From contig CAKSFP010000002.1 in assembly GCA_934454585.1 (NCBI GenBank), forward strand, positions 1-64,000: a stretch of 64,000 nucleotides of DNA, written 5' to 3'. This DNA comes from an uncultured Clostridia bacterium. Its GTDB lineage: Bacteria > Bacillota > Clostridia > UMGS1810. A program made the position numbers and the translations under genes. Position 1 is the stretch's first letter. Each line of letters starts with the position of its first letter. The notes beneath the pieces were generated by a model. It ran no database searches and had not been told where the DNA came from. It saw only the letters and a program-made list of their open reading frames with translations. Positions 52,505 to 62,360 of the stretch are shown one piece after another.

Positions 52505-55465
52505 TTATTTTTTCACAACCCCGTTGCCGAGCATAATCGGCAGCGAAAGCTGTGTGTAGAGCACCGCCTCTACGGCAGCGCCGTCGGCACCGTCAAACTC
52601 GAACTCAGCGGTTTGGCTGCCTGACGCGTCAATCATAATCTCGCGTGCGCTCATACCGAGGTAAACATCACCGCGCCAGAGCGTGACCGCCGCAACAACC
52701 GTAACGGTATCTCCGCCGCCGTTTACCGCAGTGACGCTGACTTTCATTTTGCCCGATGACTCATCCACAGTAACAGAACTTATCGCCACGCTCTCGGACT
52801 CCGTCTCAAACGGCGCATACATCTTGACTCCCGTCCGTGTGCCGCTTGCAAGGCGCATATTCCCGCCGAGAATCAGGCGGAATTTTCTGCCGCTCGGCAG
52901 CGCCGCACCGAGTGTAACGGTAACTCGCGTCTTGTCAGCGGACAGGTTGACGGCTGACACGGCATATGCCCTGTCGCTTTCGTCCTTGACCGAAACATCG
53001 TCTGCAGACAGTGAACCTATCGCCTCGCTGAATACAAAGTCAAACTCAGCCGCACCCTTTTTGAGCGGTTTCTCACCGTTTACACTCACTATCTGCGGCA
53101 GAGCCTCGCCCACAACAGCCTTTATGTTGTCTATAGCCGTGTATGACGGCGTAGTATCGAGCCGCGGACCGTATAGCCGCAGATAATTTGCATTTTTCAG
53201 ATTGGCGCTTATGCCCTTTGACGCAACGAGAGTGCCGTCGCAGTACACATCGGCTGTTGAGGACTGCAAATCTATGTCCGCGCGGAAAGCATACCATCTG
53301 CCGCTGTCATAGTCCGCGCTGTCGCCGAGCACGCTCATGACATCCTTAAACTGAATTAATATGACCTCATTTCCGCTTGATTGATATACAGTAAATTTTT
53401 TGTCGCCCGAGTTTTCCTTGGCACTGATATACATATCGGCATAAACAGTGAATTTGCCGGTCAGTCCGCCGAGCGGTATGTTTATATACGGCAGTGAACC
53501 GAGCGGAAAATCTTCATTTGCCTTGTCTATGCCGACAAGGAGACTGCTGCCGTGCTGCGCATCCACCGTGTCCGTCTTTACATACCCTCTCTGCGAATAT
53601 GCCAGGAGTCCCGAATCATATCTGTCCGGAATGGTTTGCTCGAAATCCGCGTCCTCAAAAACCACTCTCTGAGCCGTCGCCGTGACAGTCAGTTCAATCT
53701 CACATCGCCCCTCATCACCGCCGTTTGCCTTCGCAACCGCCGCAACGGTATAAGCACCTGCGGCAAGTGCGGAAAAATCCACGGTGTAGGGTTCGTCCGT
53801 TAATGTGGTAAACAGTGCGCCGTTTACATATATCTCTACGCACTCTATTCCGCTTTGAGCCTCGGCTGTGAGTGTGAGCGCCGTATTGCCGCCGAGATCA
53901 ATCTGCGCACTGCCGCTCACCCCGTCAAACGATACCGTTGTTTCGGTAGGCTCTGTTGCGTTATAGATGTTTTCCGTCACGGACTCGGCGTATCTTATGC
54001 CGAGGGTGCGCTGTGTCGCCGCGTCAAAATGAGTGTAGTCGCCGATGTGGCTGCCGCCCTCAGAACTTATCGCATAACAATAGCGAACTTCTTTTGCAAG
54101 GCGCGCTATCACATTTTTGTTAAAGTTTACGCGCAGAGTCTGCTTTTCCGCCGTGTCGGCAAAATCGGGAATCTCGCCGATGAATATCGGCAGTTTCGCG
54201 TTTCCGAGGTCTGCCCTGACATCAGAAACAAACTGTGTGAATCTCTGCACATAAGTTTCAACAGGCGTCGTTATGTCGCCGCAACCCTGGTGCCATATGA
54301 TTCCCTTGAGATTGCCGCTCTCCGCCGCCGTCTTTGCACGGCGAACAGCCTCCTCATATAGGTCATAATCGTTTGTACCCGAATAACCTTTCTGCCACTG
54401 CGCAATGTTGGTGTCGCCGCGCGCATTGCCTATGATGCCTATCTTTCTGCCGTCGGCGCACACCGTTTCCGACAGAGTTTTTGCAAAATACAGTGCCGGA
54501 TTCACACCCTGAGTGTTGTTTTCTTTCCGGACGGTAGAGTAGCGGTTCATGCCATACCATTTGCCGCCGATATACTGCACCTGTGCCCTCTCCCACTCGT
54601 CATTTCCGTTTAGCAGATAAGCGTTGGGGATGAAAAATCTGTCCTGAGTTTCAATGGGCGCTCTGCCTGCCATGTTTGACTGACCTATGGCAAGGTAGAG
54701 GTCGAAATTATCCTTATCCACACCGGGCGCGCCCACGGGCGGCACATCGTCCGCCGAAACGGGGTTGTCGGGAAGATCCTCGGGCACATCGGGCTGTCCG
54801 GGAGTGACTGTGAGGTCACTCGTCACAAGGATGTTGTCTATGCCGATTTTACCCTTTGTTCCGTTGCCGAAGATGAACCACAGTCGGGTGTAGTACGGCG
54901 TCTTGTCTCTTACGGGCATATTCTCACGGTAGAGAACTCCGCCGATATACAAATCTATCGTACTGCGGTCTTTCACTATGATGCTGATGTTCTTTTTCCC
55001 GGAAAAATCATACTCCGTCTTGTCTGTCGTTATCCAAGAAGAACCGTCGTGCCACTCCACTGTGCATTTGCCGCTGCCGACGCTCCTTATGCAGAAGTAT
55101 CTGCCGCCGATGACCATATTCACCGTGCCGCCGACGGTCGCCATGGCAGAGGTCAGGTCATAGGACACTTTGTAATTGTTCACATCAGCAAGGTACGAAT
55201 CAAAATTTAATGTAAGCGTTGACGCACCTTTGCCCGTGACATCCTTGCCGAACCACAGCGCACCGTCAAAAATTTTCGCATATGCCTCCTCGGGGCCGTC
55301 CGGCGCACCGCCGTAACAGCCGAGATCTGCGGTATCGGTGATTGAGGAGAAATCCTCACTGTAATACTCCGTTGCCGCATCGCCGCCGTCCTCCGCAAAG
55401 GCAGAGAAAGGAAGAAGCGTCAGACAAAGCACAAGAGCCAATAACTTAACTGTTTTTGTTTTCAT
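52505..55465 (-). CDS. Secreted SASA-type carbohydrate acetylesterase
   Basis: A 986-residue exported protein. Signal peptide (1-24), a LamG-like beta-sandwich (about 33-218), a Pro-rich linker, then a sialate-O-acetylesterase-type (SASA, CE6-like) catalytic domain from about 253 to 500: GQSNMAG (261-267, Ser263), WHQGCGD (391-397) and GDYTHFD (475-481, Asp476-His479). After it come an Ig-like domain, a second carbohydrate-binding-like sandwich (about 600-770) and a further beta-domain. It would remove acetyl groups from a polysaccharide outside the cell. Its start overlaps the stop of the lyase-like gene by 4 bases. Confidence 0.88.
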   Translation of the reverse strand: MKTKTVKLLALVLCLTLLPFSAFAEDGGDAATEYYSEDFSSITDTADLGCYGGAPDGPEEAYAKIFDGALWFGKDVTGKGASTLTLNFDSYLADVNNYKVSYDLTSAMATVGGTVNMVIGGRYFCIRSVGSGKCTVEWHDGSSWITTDKTEYDFSGKKNISIIVKDRSTIDLYIGGVLYRENMPVRDKTPYYTRLWFIFGNGTKGKIGIDNILVTSDLTVTPGQPDVPEDLPDNPVSADDVPPVGAPGVDKDNFDLYLAIGQSNMAGRAPIETQDRFFIPNAYLLNGNDEWERAQVQYIGGKWYGMNRYSTVRKENNTQGVNPALYFAKTLSETVCADGRKIGIIGNARGDTNIAQWQKGYSGTNDYDLYEEAVRRAKTAAESGNLKGIIWHQGCGDITTPVETYVQRFTQFVSDVRADLGNAKLPIFIGEIPDFADTAEKQTLRVNFNKNVIARLAKEVRYCYAISSEGGSHIGDYTHFDAATQRTLGIRYAESVTENIYNATEPTETTVSFDGVSGSAQIDLGGNTALTLTAEAQSGIECVEIYVNGALFTTLTDEPYTVDFSALAAGAYTVAAVAKANGGDEGRCEIELTVTATAQRVVFEDADFEQTIPDRYDSGLLAYSQRGYVKTDTVDAQHGSSLLVGIDKANEDFPLGSLPYINIPLGGLTGKFTVYADMYISAKENSGDKKFTVYQSSGNEVILIQFKDVMSVLGDSADYDSGRWYAFRADIDLQSSTADVYCDGTLVASKGISANLKNANYLRLYGPRLDTTPSYTAIDNIKAVVGEALPQIVSVNGEKPLKKGAAEFDFVFSEAIGSLSADDVSVKDESDRAYAVSAVNLSADKTRVTVTLGAALPSGRKFRLILGGNMRLASGTRTGVKMYAPFETESESVAISSVTVDESSGKMKVSVTAVNGGGDTVTVVAAVTLWRGDVYLGMSAREIMIDASGSQTAEFEFDGADGAAVEAVLYTQLSLPIMLGNGVVKK

Positions 55466-58400
55466 CTGAATTCCTCCTTCATCCTGACTGCCCTGAATTC
55501 AAGTACATTTGAATTGACATTGGCAGTGTTGCCCTTGCCGACGAATTTAATATATCTGCAATTTGCCCTGAACTTAAACACCTGATAATCCTCCGGCGAA
55601 AGCCCGGACTGAAAACTGCCGGCGGTTGCCCAGTTTGTGCCGTCAGCCGATGTGAGGATATCAAACGAATATCTCCTCGTGTCGCTTTTCCAGAACCCCG
55701 CCGCAATGCCGTCAATATCCTTTGCCGCACCGAGGTCGAACACGGCTGTTTCGCCCGTGTTAAGAGTAGTCCAGCGAGTGGAGAAATCGCCGTCAAACAT
55801 ATTTGCGCCGATATTTGCACTCTCCGGCTCCGAGCTGACGCTGTAGTCGGCAATCGGCACTTCGTCATAAACTATCTCCTTTATGCCGACTGTGGTGTTA
55901 TACGGCAGCACAAAGAGTTTGTAGCGTGATTTGTCGGTGTTGTACACCCTCACAAGATTAGCAGTCTCAAGCGAATCGGAGCGGATAAGCTCTGCCGTCA
56001 TGCCTTCGCCCGACGCCTTTACGCTGAACTGCGGCAGTACCGATGAATCTATTACCGGCACATAGCTGAGCTCTCTGTCTGCTATACCTTGCATGGATAC
56101 GGTGAACCCGTAGTTTTCATTGTTCTCCGTCACCTGTGTTTTTTGCGGAGCTGTCCATGAATCAATACTCTGCATGGACGGACTGCCGCCGAACTCGGCA
56201 ATTCTGACGGAAAGATTTATCCGTCCGCTGCCGCTCAGCCTTACAGCAACCTTGCGCACGCCGCTGTTTGCGTTCTGCCCCTTGCCCTCGGGCGAGGTGG
56301 GCAGCGGCTTTGCGTCCATGATACTCAGTTCGCTGTCTGCCGCATCCGTATCGAATGTCAGTGTGACAGACTTGCCGCCGGACGACAGAACGACTGTTTT
56401 ATCGTCAATCTTCTGCACATTCTGTTCTGTGTGCATGAACCAGTATATTTCGGAATTTTTGTCAACTTCTATCTCGTCGCGCACAGTCAGGCTTCTGAAA
56501 TTGTCGCCCACATAGAATCCGCGGCGATAGTTTGTTGCGTCCTTGTACAGGTCGCTCATGTCATACACGGCATATGCACCGCCCTCGCCCTCGTCACTGC
56601 GGACAAGCGGTGCGTATGTATCGCCCGTCTGGTTGAGCGACGCACCGTTATTTATGGTCACGGTGTTGTGTCCCTCCGTCCTCATGCGGTATTTTTCGCT
56701 TGCCGCGAGTGAGCTGTTGTAATCCTCGGATCCGAGCGACATTGCCCAGCGCACGCCATCCAACTCGAAGATGAAATCTCCGCAGTCGTTGTGCGAATGA
56801 TAAAATGTCACAGGTCCGCCGTGAGATGCGAGGTACAGTCCGTCATAATCCGTGTAGTCTTCGTGTACGGCAAACATCTCAAGTCCGCGTGCCGTCTGCA
56901 CCTTAGGCAAATTTTTCAGCTCGTCCGTCGTGATGCTCGGGTCGTAGCAGAGAAGATCGAACACCTTTGCCTTGACCTTTGTTGTGCGGCTGAAAGCAGG
57001 CTCGTTTGTAAGCATGGCTTTGCGCGCCGCCTGTAATGACGGCTGCCCGAAATATTGTCCCAAAAATGGCATTGCATCACTTGCAAGGCTCGCCTCAAAG
57101 TTGGCGTCATGGTAATTGTACATACCTATCTGACTGCGCAGAGCCATGTGCGTGAGTCCCGTCTGCTCCGTTCCCGGGAAACTGCTCAGATTAAAATCCG
57201 TGCCGTACACTGTGTCAAGACTCCTGAACAGATATGCCATATGCAGCGCAACAATCTGCCAGTAATTTGAGCTCTCCACCCATGCACCGTCGGGATAGAG
57301 ATTCTTGAAGGTGTATTCCACACTTCGTATGCTGTTTTGCAGCAGATCCGAGCACATCTCGGGATAGGTGTCCATAAAGGCGAGCGACATAAGCGCCGAG
57401 CCCGTGTTCACCCATATGTTATAGTTGCTTATCCATTTGTTATACAAACCGATAACATTGATGTTGCCGTCGGGTCCTCCGCGCACCGGAGATCTGCCGT
57501 AAAAGCCTTCGCTTATCACGGTAAGGTGCAGCCGTTTTGCATTCTCGCAGATATTGCGCCGCTGCTCCTCCGTGTAGTAATCATAGCACCAGTCATACGC
57601 TATCGCTATGCCTATGCCGTACATACCCGTGTCTATAGGGTGTCCCGGGTTGATATCGGGGAAGTGATTAAGTGCGTCCATGTTTTTCCACGCAAACTCG
57701 GCGTATTTTTCATCGCCCGTAAGCTGATACGCCAGACCCACCATAACCATTCTGTAGCGGAGTTTCTGCCCGGTGTAGCTGGTACGCAGTGCATCGTCAT
57801 AAACATATGATATCGGGTCGAGCTTGATGTAATCGTTTGCCTGGTTAATAACTTCATCAACCATCTTTGCGGCAAATTCGTCCGTCTTTGCCTGTTCCTT
57901 AATTCTGTCAAAATCGGATTTAGTCGCAAGCACCCTCGGATGCATTGTGCCGCCGTCCGTTGCTTCGTTAAATTTACTCAGCAGATAGTCTTTCTTTGGA
58001 CGGTCGAACAGCAGATAATCGTACAGATACTCCAGGTCGCTCAGACGGTCGATATATCCCGAATTGATTTTTCGCTTGTGATATGGCGTCTCCTTGGCCG
58101 CATCAAAATATATCTTCTCGTCCGAGGTGATGATAAGTCCGTTGGTGTCGTCAAATGTGTATTTGTTCAAAATCTCCCGTGCCGCTTTCATCACAGGCAC
58201 AAGTCCGTCCGCAAGAGGAATTGTTTTTCCGCCGAGTGTTGCACTATCGCCGTTTGTCGCCAGATTCACGCCGAACGCAGAGTTAAAATCATCCGCGCAG
58301 ACATAAAGTTCGCCGTCTGCGTACTTCGGCTCTGCCGTAAGATCCGCCTTTACTCCGTGTGCGCAGTAGTTGCGCGAATAATACGAGAATGTCACTTTGT

Positions 58401-59751
58401 CCCTGAGGTAATCGGAGAGAACTTCATCATCGGAGAACATGGAGGTCATTATCTCCTCACCGTCATACGGTTTGTCAAGTCCGGTAAACTCCATCTTGCG
58501 GCACTGCATCTCGCCCGTGAACTGACCAGGGCGCGCCTGCACACGCACAATGTTTAGATTTTTCATATCCGCCGAGATTGCTGCGTTGTCCACAACCTTT
58601 TTGCCGTCCAGGAATATCGTTATCCTGTGTTCGTTAAGGTTCAGATACATTGTTATGTCAAACCACTTGCCCTTTGCGGCGGCTCCGCGGACGACGGTCC
58701 CGTCAATCAGTTTTATGCTGCCGTCCTCATTTACCGCTATCGGATAGAGGTTTACCTGAGTTGAGGACGATGTGTCTCTCAGCTGATAGATATATGCCGT
58801 ACCGCCGCCCTCGAAATCACACATGAATTTGCCCGAAAGCTTAAAGTTCTTGTAAACCTTGTCGCTCAGATATGTGCTGAATATCTTCGCCGTTATGTCG
58901 ATAAATGCATCATCAGATGTCGTCTTTTTGAAGATGATTTTATCGCCCTTGTCGGGGTTGGTATAATCGAATTTCTCGCAGACTATCTCGTTTGTTTTTG
59001 CGTTCAGCGTGGTGTTCGGGTATGCCACATACCTGTGTGTGATGTAGTCACTCTTGAAAAAGCTGAAATCACCGAGATCGTCATTGTAATTGAGAAATTC
59101 CTCGCCGTCGTCGTTGTATGCCGACTTGAGTGCACGCTCAAGCGGTTTTGTGCCGCTGTGCACACAGATGTTGTCGATATACACGCTCTCTGTCATCGAC
59201 TCGTTGCGGATGAATTTTATCGCGTCAAATTTTCCGTTGGTCGGCAGTTTCCATCGGCTCAGCACCGATTTGCCGCCGACATACACACCGAATCTGCCCG
59301 ACTTTTTCTCTATGGCAACAGACACACGGCTGAATCCCGATATGCTGATGCCGCCGAGTTTTTTGCCCTCTACGGTCGTCAAAATTCCGCCGCGCACATA
59401 GAGTATGTTTGTCTCGGAGTTGCCGATGCAAAGAGATATATTCATATCTGCCGCCGCGTCCGCACTGAGCACAAAATCTATGGTATATTCGTCCAAATTC
59501 GTCGAATACGGAAACTTTGCGCTCGTCTTTGCGCCCTCAAAGAATTTAAGGAGTTTGTTGTTCTCTCCCGTCTCAATGATGCGCGCCGCACCGCCGTTTA
59601 TTGTCACGCCTTCCGGTACGGAGTTTGTCGCCTCGTCATCAAAGGTCTTTTGATATATGATACTTTGTTTCTGCTCTCCCCTTGCGGCAAATGCGCCCGT
59701 GGGACAAATCATGCAGAGCACGAGGACGGCACAAATAAATTTTTTAACCAT
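55462..59751 (-). CDS. Secreted heparinase II/III-like polysaccharide lyase
   Basis: A 1429-residue exported protein. Signal peptide (about 1-23), two LamG-like sandwiches (about 30-190 and 250-430), a region of about 150 residues, then an (alpha/alpha) toroid (about 580-870) and the heparinase II/III-like beta-domain, with FYHSHNDCGDFIFELDGVRW split over the metal and catalytic region (about 945-965) and GHNTVTINN after it. The C-terminal part is an F5/8 type C (CBM32-like) domain. The fold covers lyases of uronic-acid polymers (for example PL12, PL15, PL17, PL21); the substrate here is unknown, but the GH105, the acetylesterases and the rhamnosidase suggest a rhamnogalacturonan-like polymer. 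AAGGAGG lies 7 bases before the ATG at 59751. Confidence 0.85.
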   Translation of the reverse strand: MVKKFICAVLVLCMICPTGAFAARGEQKQSIIYQKTFDDEATNSVPEGVTINGGAARIIETGENNKLLKFFEGAKTSAKFPYSTNLDEYTIDFVLSADAAADMNISLCIGNSETNILYVRGGILTTVEGKKLGGISISGFSRVSVAIEKKSGRFGVYVGGKSVLSRWKLPTNGKFDAIKFIRNESMTESVYIDNICVHSGTKPLERALKSAYNDDGEEFLNYNDDLGDFSFFKSDYITHRYVAYPNTTLNAKTNEIVCEKFDYTNPDKGDKIIFKKTTSDDAFIDITAKIFSTYLSDKVYKNFKLSGKFMCDFEGGGTAYIYQLRDTSSSTQVNLYPIAVNEDGSIKLIDGTVVRGAAAKGKWFDITMYLNLNEHRITIFLDGKKVVDNAAISADMKNLNIVRVQARPGQFTGEMQCRKMEFTGLDKPYDGEEIMTSMFSDDEVLSDYLRDKVTFSYYSRNYCAHGVKADLTAEPKYADGELYVCADDFNSAFGVNLATNGDSATLGGKTIPLADGLVPVMKAAREILNKYTFDDTNGLIITSDEKIYFDAAKETPYHKRKINSGYIDRLSDLEYLYDYLLFDRPKKDYLLSKFNEATDGGTMHPRVLATKSDFDRIKEQAKTDEFAAKMVDEVINQANDYIKLDPISYVYDDALRTSYTGQKLRYRMVMVGLAYQLTGDEKYAEFAWKNMDALNHFPDINPGHPIDTGMYGIGIAIAYDWCYDYYTEEQRRNICENAKRLHLTVISEGFYGRSPVRGGPDGNINVIGLYNKWISNYNIWVNTGSALMSLAFMDTYPEMCSDLLQNSIRSVEYTFKNLYPDGAWVESSNYWQIVALHMAYLFRSLDTVYGTDFNLSSFPGTEQTGLTHMALRSQIGMYNYHDANFEASLASDAMPFLGQYFGQPSLQAARKAMLTNEPAFSRTTKVKAKVFDLLCYDPSITTDELKNLPKVQTARGLEMFAVHEDYTDYDGLYLASHGGPVTFYHSHNDCGDFIFELDGVRWAMSLGSEDYNSSLAASEKYRMRTEGHNTVTINNGASLNQTGDTYAPLVRSDEGEGGAYAVYDMSDLYKDATNYRRGFYVGDNFRSLTVRDEIEVDKNSEIYWFMHTEQNVQKIDDKTVVLSSGGKSVTLTFDTDAADSELSIMDAKPLPTSPEGKGQNANSGVRKVAVRLSGSGRINLSVRIAEFGGSPSMQSIDSWTAPQKTQVTENNENYGFTVSMQGIADRELSYVPVIDSSVLPQFSVKASGEGMTAELIRSDSLETANLVRVYNTDKSRYKLFVLPYNTTVGIKEIVYDEVPIADYSVSSEPESANIGANMFDGDFSTRWTTLNTGETAVFDLGAAKDIDGIAAGFWKSDTRRYSFDILTSADGTNWATAGSFQSGLSPEDYQVFKFRANCRYIKFVGKGNTANVNSNVLEFRAVRMKEEFR

Positions 59752-59763
59752 TGTCAATCCTCC

Positions 59764-62349
59764 TTATCTCTCATATACATATATTGCCGACGCCGACTGC
59801 GATTCCGACAGTTTTACCACCACATAGTGGCTCTCTCCGCCGAAATATTTGTAGTCTTTCAGCTCCGACAGCGTAATAGGCCTTGCCACGGTTTTGTTTT
59901 TGTTTATCAGACTGATATTATTAGTGCTAATCCTAATGTTCTTCAGATTATCAAAACCGAAATCATAATTGCCGTTTGCATCTGTCGTGTTTGACACATA
60001 GCCGTAGTCACTGCCCTTGGAGTAGAGCACCCCATACCAGAAACCCTCCTTGCTTGTGTCCTCAAACCGCGCACCGGATGTAGGGTTGGGAATCGGATAT
60101 GCACCGCTGCCATAGAATATTACATTCACTCTGTCTGCTATGCCGAGCGGATTGTTGTGTACATTTATTATGTCACCTGCGCTCACCTTGACTCTCACAG
60201 AATCGGGAATGTACACATCGGAATATTTTCTGTTTCTTATGCAGCGTACCACGGTTCCGTCATTGCCGTCCGGCATTATTCCGCGAAGCACTTTTTCCGC
60301 CATGTAGTCTGCCGTACCGTCGATATATGTTCCCTTTACAACCACTGCGCCTGCCGAGCCGCTCTCGTCCATGTCATACACCAGGAAAGCATAGTTTTTG
60401 TTGTTTGTGAGCACATCGGCTGTGCCGGATGAAAAATCACTCTCATCCGCATTTTTTACCGCACTGTCGTTTGGCACCGATAAGATAACAGTTCCGTTAA
60501 GATTGAAATAAGGCGCACAACTTTTTCCGCCGCTCTTGTAGAGAAAACTCGTCACCTCTGCCCCGCCCGACACAAAACTGTGTCTGCGCAGCGAGTCGTT
60601 GTCGCTTGTCGGCTTGGAATCAAAATCAAAATTCGTCTCCGCCGTGTCTATGACGACTATGTTATCACCGTCCGTATCCGTCTTGTAACGGATAAGCTGC
60701 GGTGTGATATCAGCGCCGCTGCTTATCGGCGTGAGTATATCCGCGTCCTTGCGTGCGGTTGATTCGTCATTGAATTTAACTCTCTGCGCGCCGAATATTT
60801 TTATTCCCACATTCGGGTCATACAGCTTTATTCTCACTTTCTCGTCAAGACCGCCTTTTATCTCAGCGTCTATGAGATAGCCATATTTCATATCGGCAGA
60901 GCTTGATGCGGCGGCTGCAACTTCACCGTTTAATCCCAGAAAGAGCGTAACATTTCTGCCGATTTCAAGTTCTTTTGAATAGTTTTTGAGTGCGTAGTCC
61001 GACACATCGTACAAAGTGCCGTCCGCATCTATCTCATCGTCGGATTTTGCCGTAATTGTTACATCAGCAGTGCCTGAGCAGATTACTATTCTGCCAAGCT
61101 TACAGTCGGCAGAGCAGGCAACTGCCGCGACTGCGCCGACGCTTATGTCGTCAAATCCGAGCACAGCGCCGCCGACATCCGTCACTTGTGTTATGCCGTC
61201 GTCCGCCGTTTTGTACATCCTTGTGCCGCTTTCGTCGGTTATAATTTCGTTCTCCGTGTCAACACGGTTTATATACATATACCGATAACTGTCCACAAAC
61301 ACATATTCATATTTTCCGTCGCGGTCGTTGTCGGTTATGCGCACATATCCGCAGTCACCCTCATACGAATCAAGGCTGAATGTCGGGCACGCCCTGCCGT
61401 TAAATATGAGCGTTGCACCCGATATGTCGTAACGGGTGGTCTTGTTCTTAGCGTTAACTGCCGCAAGAGTCGTGCCGTCAAGCTGTGTCACATCGTCAAT
61501 GTCGAATTTTTCCTCATCGTCATTAAGAGCAACCGCAAGCACAGCCTCGTGAGTGCCGCCGCGATAATATACGCAGACGGAATGCCCGAGCAAATCTGCG
61601 GCAGCGCCGTCATAAAAATACTGCACACCGTCAACCGCTATGTAACCCTCATCGCCCGCATTGTGTGCCGTACGATAAGAGTTGAAATTTGTCTCTGTCA
61701 CAATGCCGCGGCATATCTTCAATCCATAGAGCAATTCAAGATTTGTTACATCGGTATTCTCAAAACGGAAACTGCCGTTCTCTATCCCGGTTATTCTGCG
61801 CGTGCAGATAAGCATACGATAGAGCATATCGCACACATCGTCATAGTTCAACTCGGCATCGCCGGCGGCGATACCATCGGTTATATCAAGCATCTTTGCC
61901 GCCTTGGTGTAGCCGAGCGGATAACCGCCGCTGTACTTGGCATACACATCGTAATCGAGCGCCGTTACAATCATCTTGAGCGCCTGAGCCGCCGTAACCG
62001 CCGAATCGGGATAGAATTTATCGGCGGCACTTACAAAGCCGCTGCCGAGAGCCGTGTATATCTGCATTGCATAGGCATGAGCTGACGGCACATCTTCAAA
62101 TACAGCTGCCGCTCCCGAGCCGCCGTCCAATCTCAGCACACCTGTCAGAGCTGCTGTGAACTGTGCACGGGTCACCGTGCCGTCCGCCTTAAAATCGGGC
62201 AGCAGATAGCCTATAAACTCTCTCGCCTCTGTCAAATCCGAATTGTCGGTTGCTGCAGCATATGTCGGTACTGCCGCGCCGAGCATTGCTGCGATGAGCA
62301 CAAGCGCAACAATGTTTTTTATGGCTTTAATCATTTTATTTTTTATCAT
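59764..62349 (-). CDS. SLH-domain surface protein
   Basis: An 861-residue exported protein. After a signal peptide (about 1-31) come weak S-layer-homology repeats (about 35-185; KADGTVTRAQFTAALTGVL, then YPDSAVTAAQALKMIV). The remaining 650 residues are beta-rich, Asp-rich and repeat short units with YDVSDY-type turns; I see no catalytic motif. The SLH part should attach it to the secondary cell-wall polymer. The start at 62349 follows GGGGGTGAG. It is 11 bases after the next SLH gene and 12 bases before the lyase gene, so all are cotranscribed. It may be the scaffold or capture protein of the locus. Confidence 0.82.
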   Translation of the reverse strand: MIKNKMIKAIKNIVALVLIAAMLGAAVPTYAAATDNSDLTEAREFIGYLLPDFKADGTVTRAQFTAALTGVLRLDGGSGAAAVFEDVPSAHAYAMQIYTALGSGFVSAADKFYPDSAVTAAQALKMIVTALDYDVYAKYSGGYPLGYTKAAKMLDITDGIAAGDAELNYDDVCDMLYRMLICTRRITGIENGSFRFENTDVTNLELLYGLKICRGIVTETNFNSYRTAHNAGDEGYIAVDGVQYFYDGAAADLLGHSVCVYYRGGTHEAVLAVALNDDEEKFDIDDVTQLDGTTLAAVNAKNKTTRYDISGATLIFNGRACPTFSLDSYEGDCGYVRITDNDRDGKYEYVFVDSYRYMYINRVDTENEIITDESGTRMYKTADDGITQVTDVGGAVLGFDDISVGAVAAVACSADCKLGRIVICSGTADVTITAKSDDEIDADGTLYDVSDYALKNYSKELEIGRNVTLFLGLNGEVAAAASSSADMKYGYLIDAEIKGGLDEKVRIKLYDPNVGIKIFGAQRVKFNDESTARKDADILTPISSGADITPQLIRYKTDTDGDNIVVIDTAETNFDFDSKPTSDNDSLRRHSFVSGGAEVTSFLYKSGGKSCAPYFNLNGTVILSVPNDSAVKNADESDFSSGTADVLTNNKNYAFLVYDMDESGSAGAVVVKGTYIDGTADYMAEKVLRGIMPDGNDGTVVRCIRNRKYSDVYIPDSVRVKVSAGDIINVHNNPLGIADRVNVIFYGSGAYPIPNPTSGARFEDTSKEGFWYGVLYSKGSDYGYVSNTTDANGNYDFGFDNLKNIRISTNNISLINKNKTVARPITLSELKDYKYFGGESHYVVVKLSESQSASAIYVYER

Positions 62350-62360
62350 GTGCTCACCCC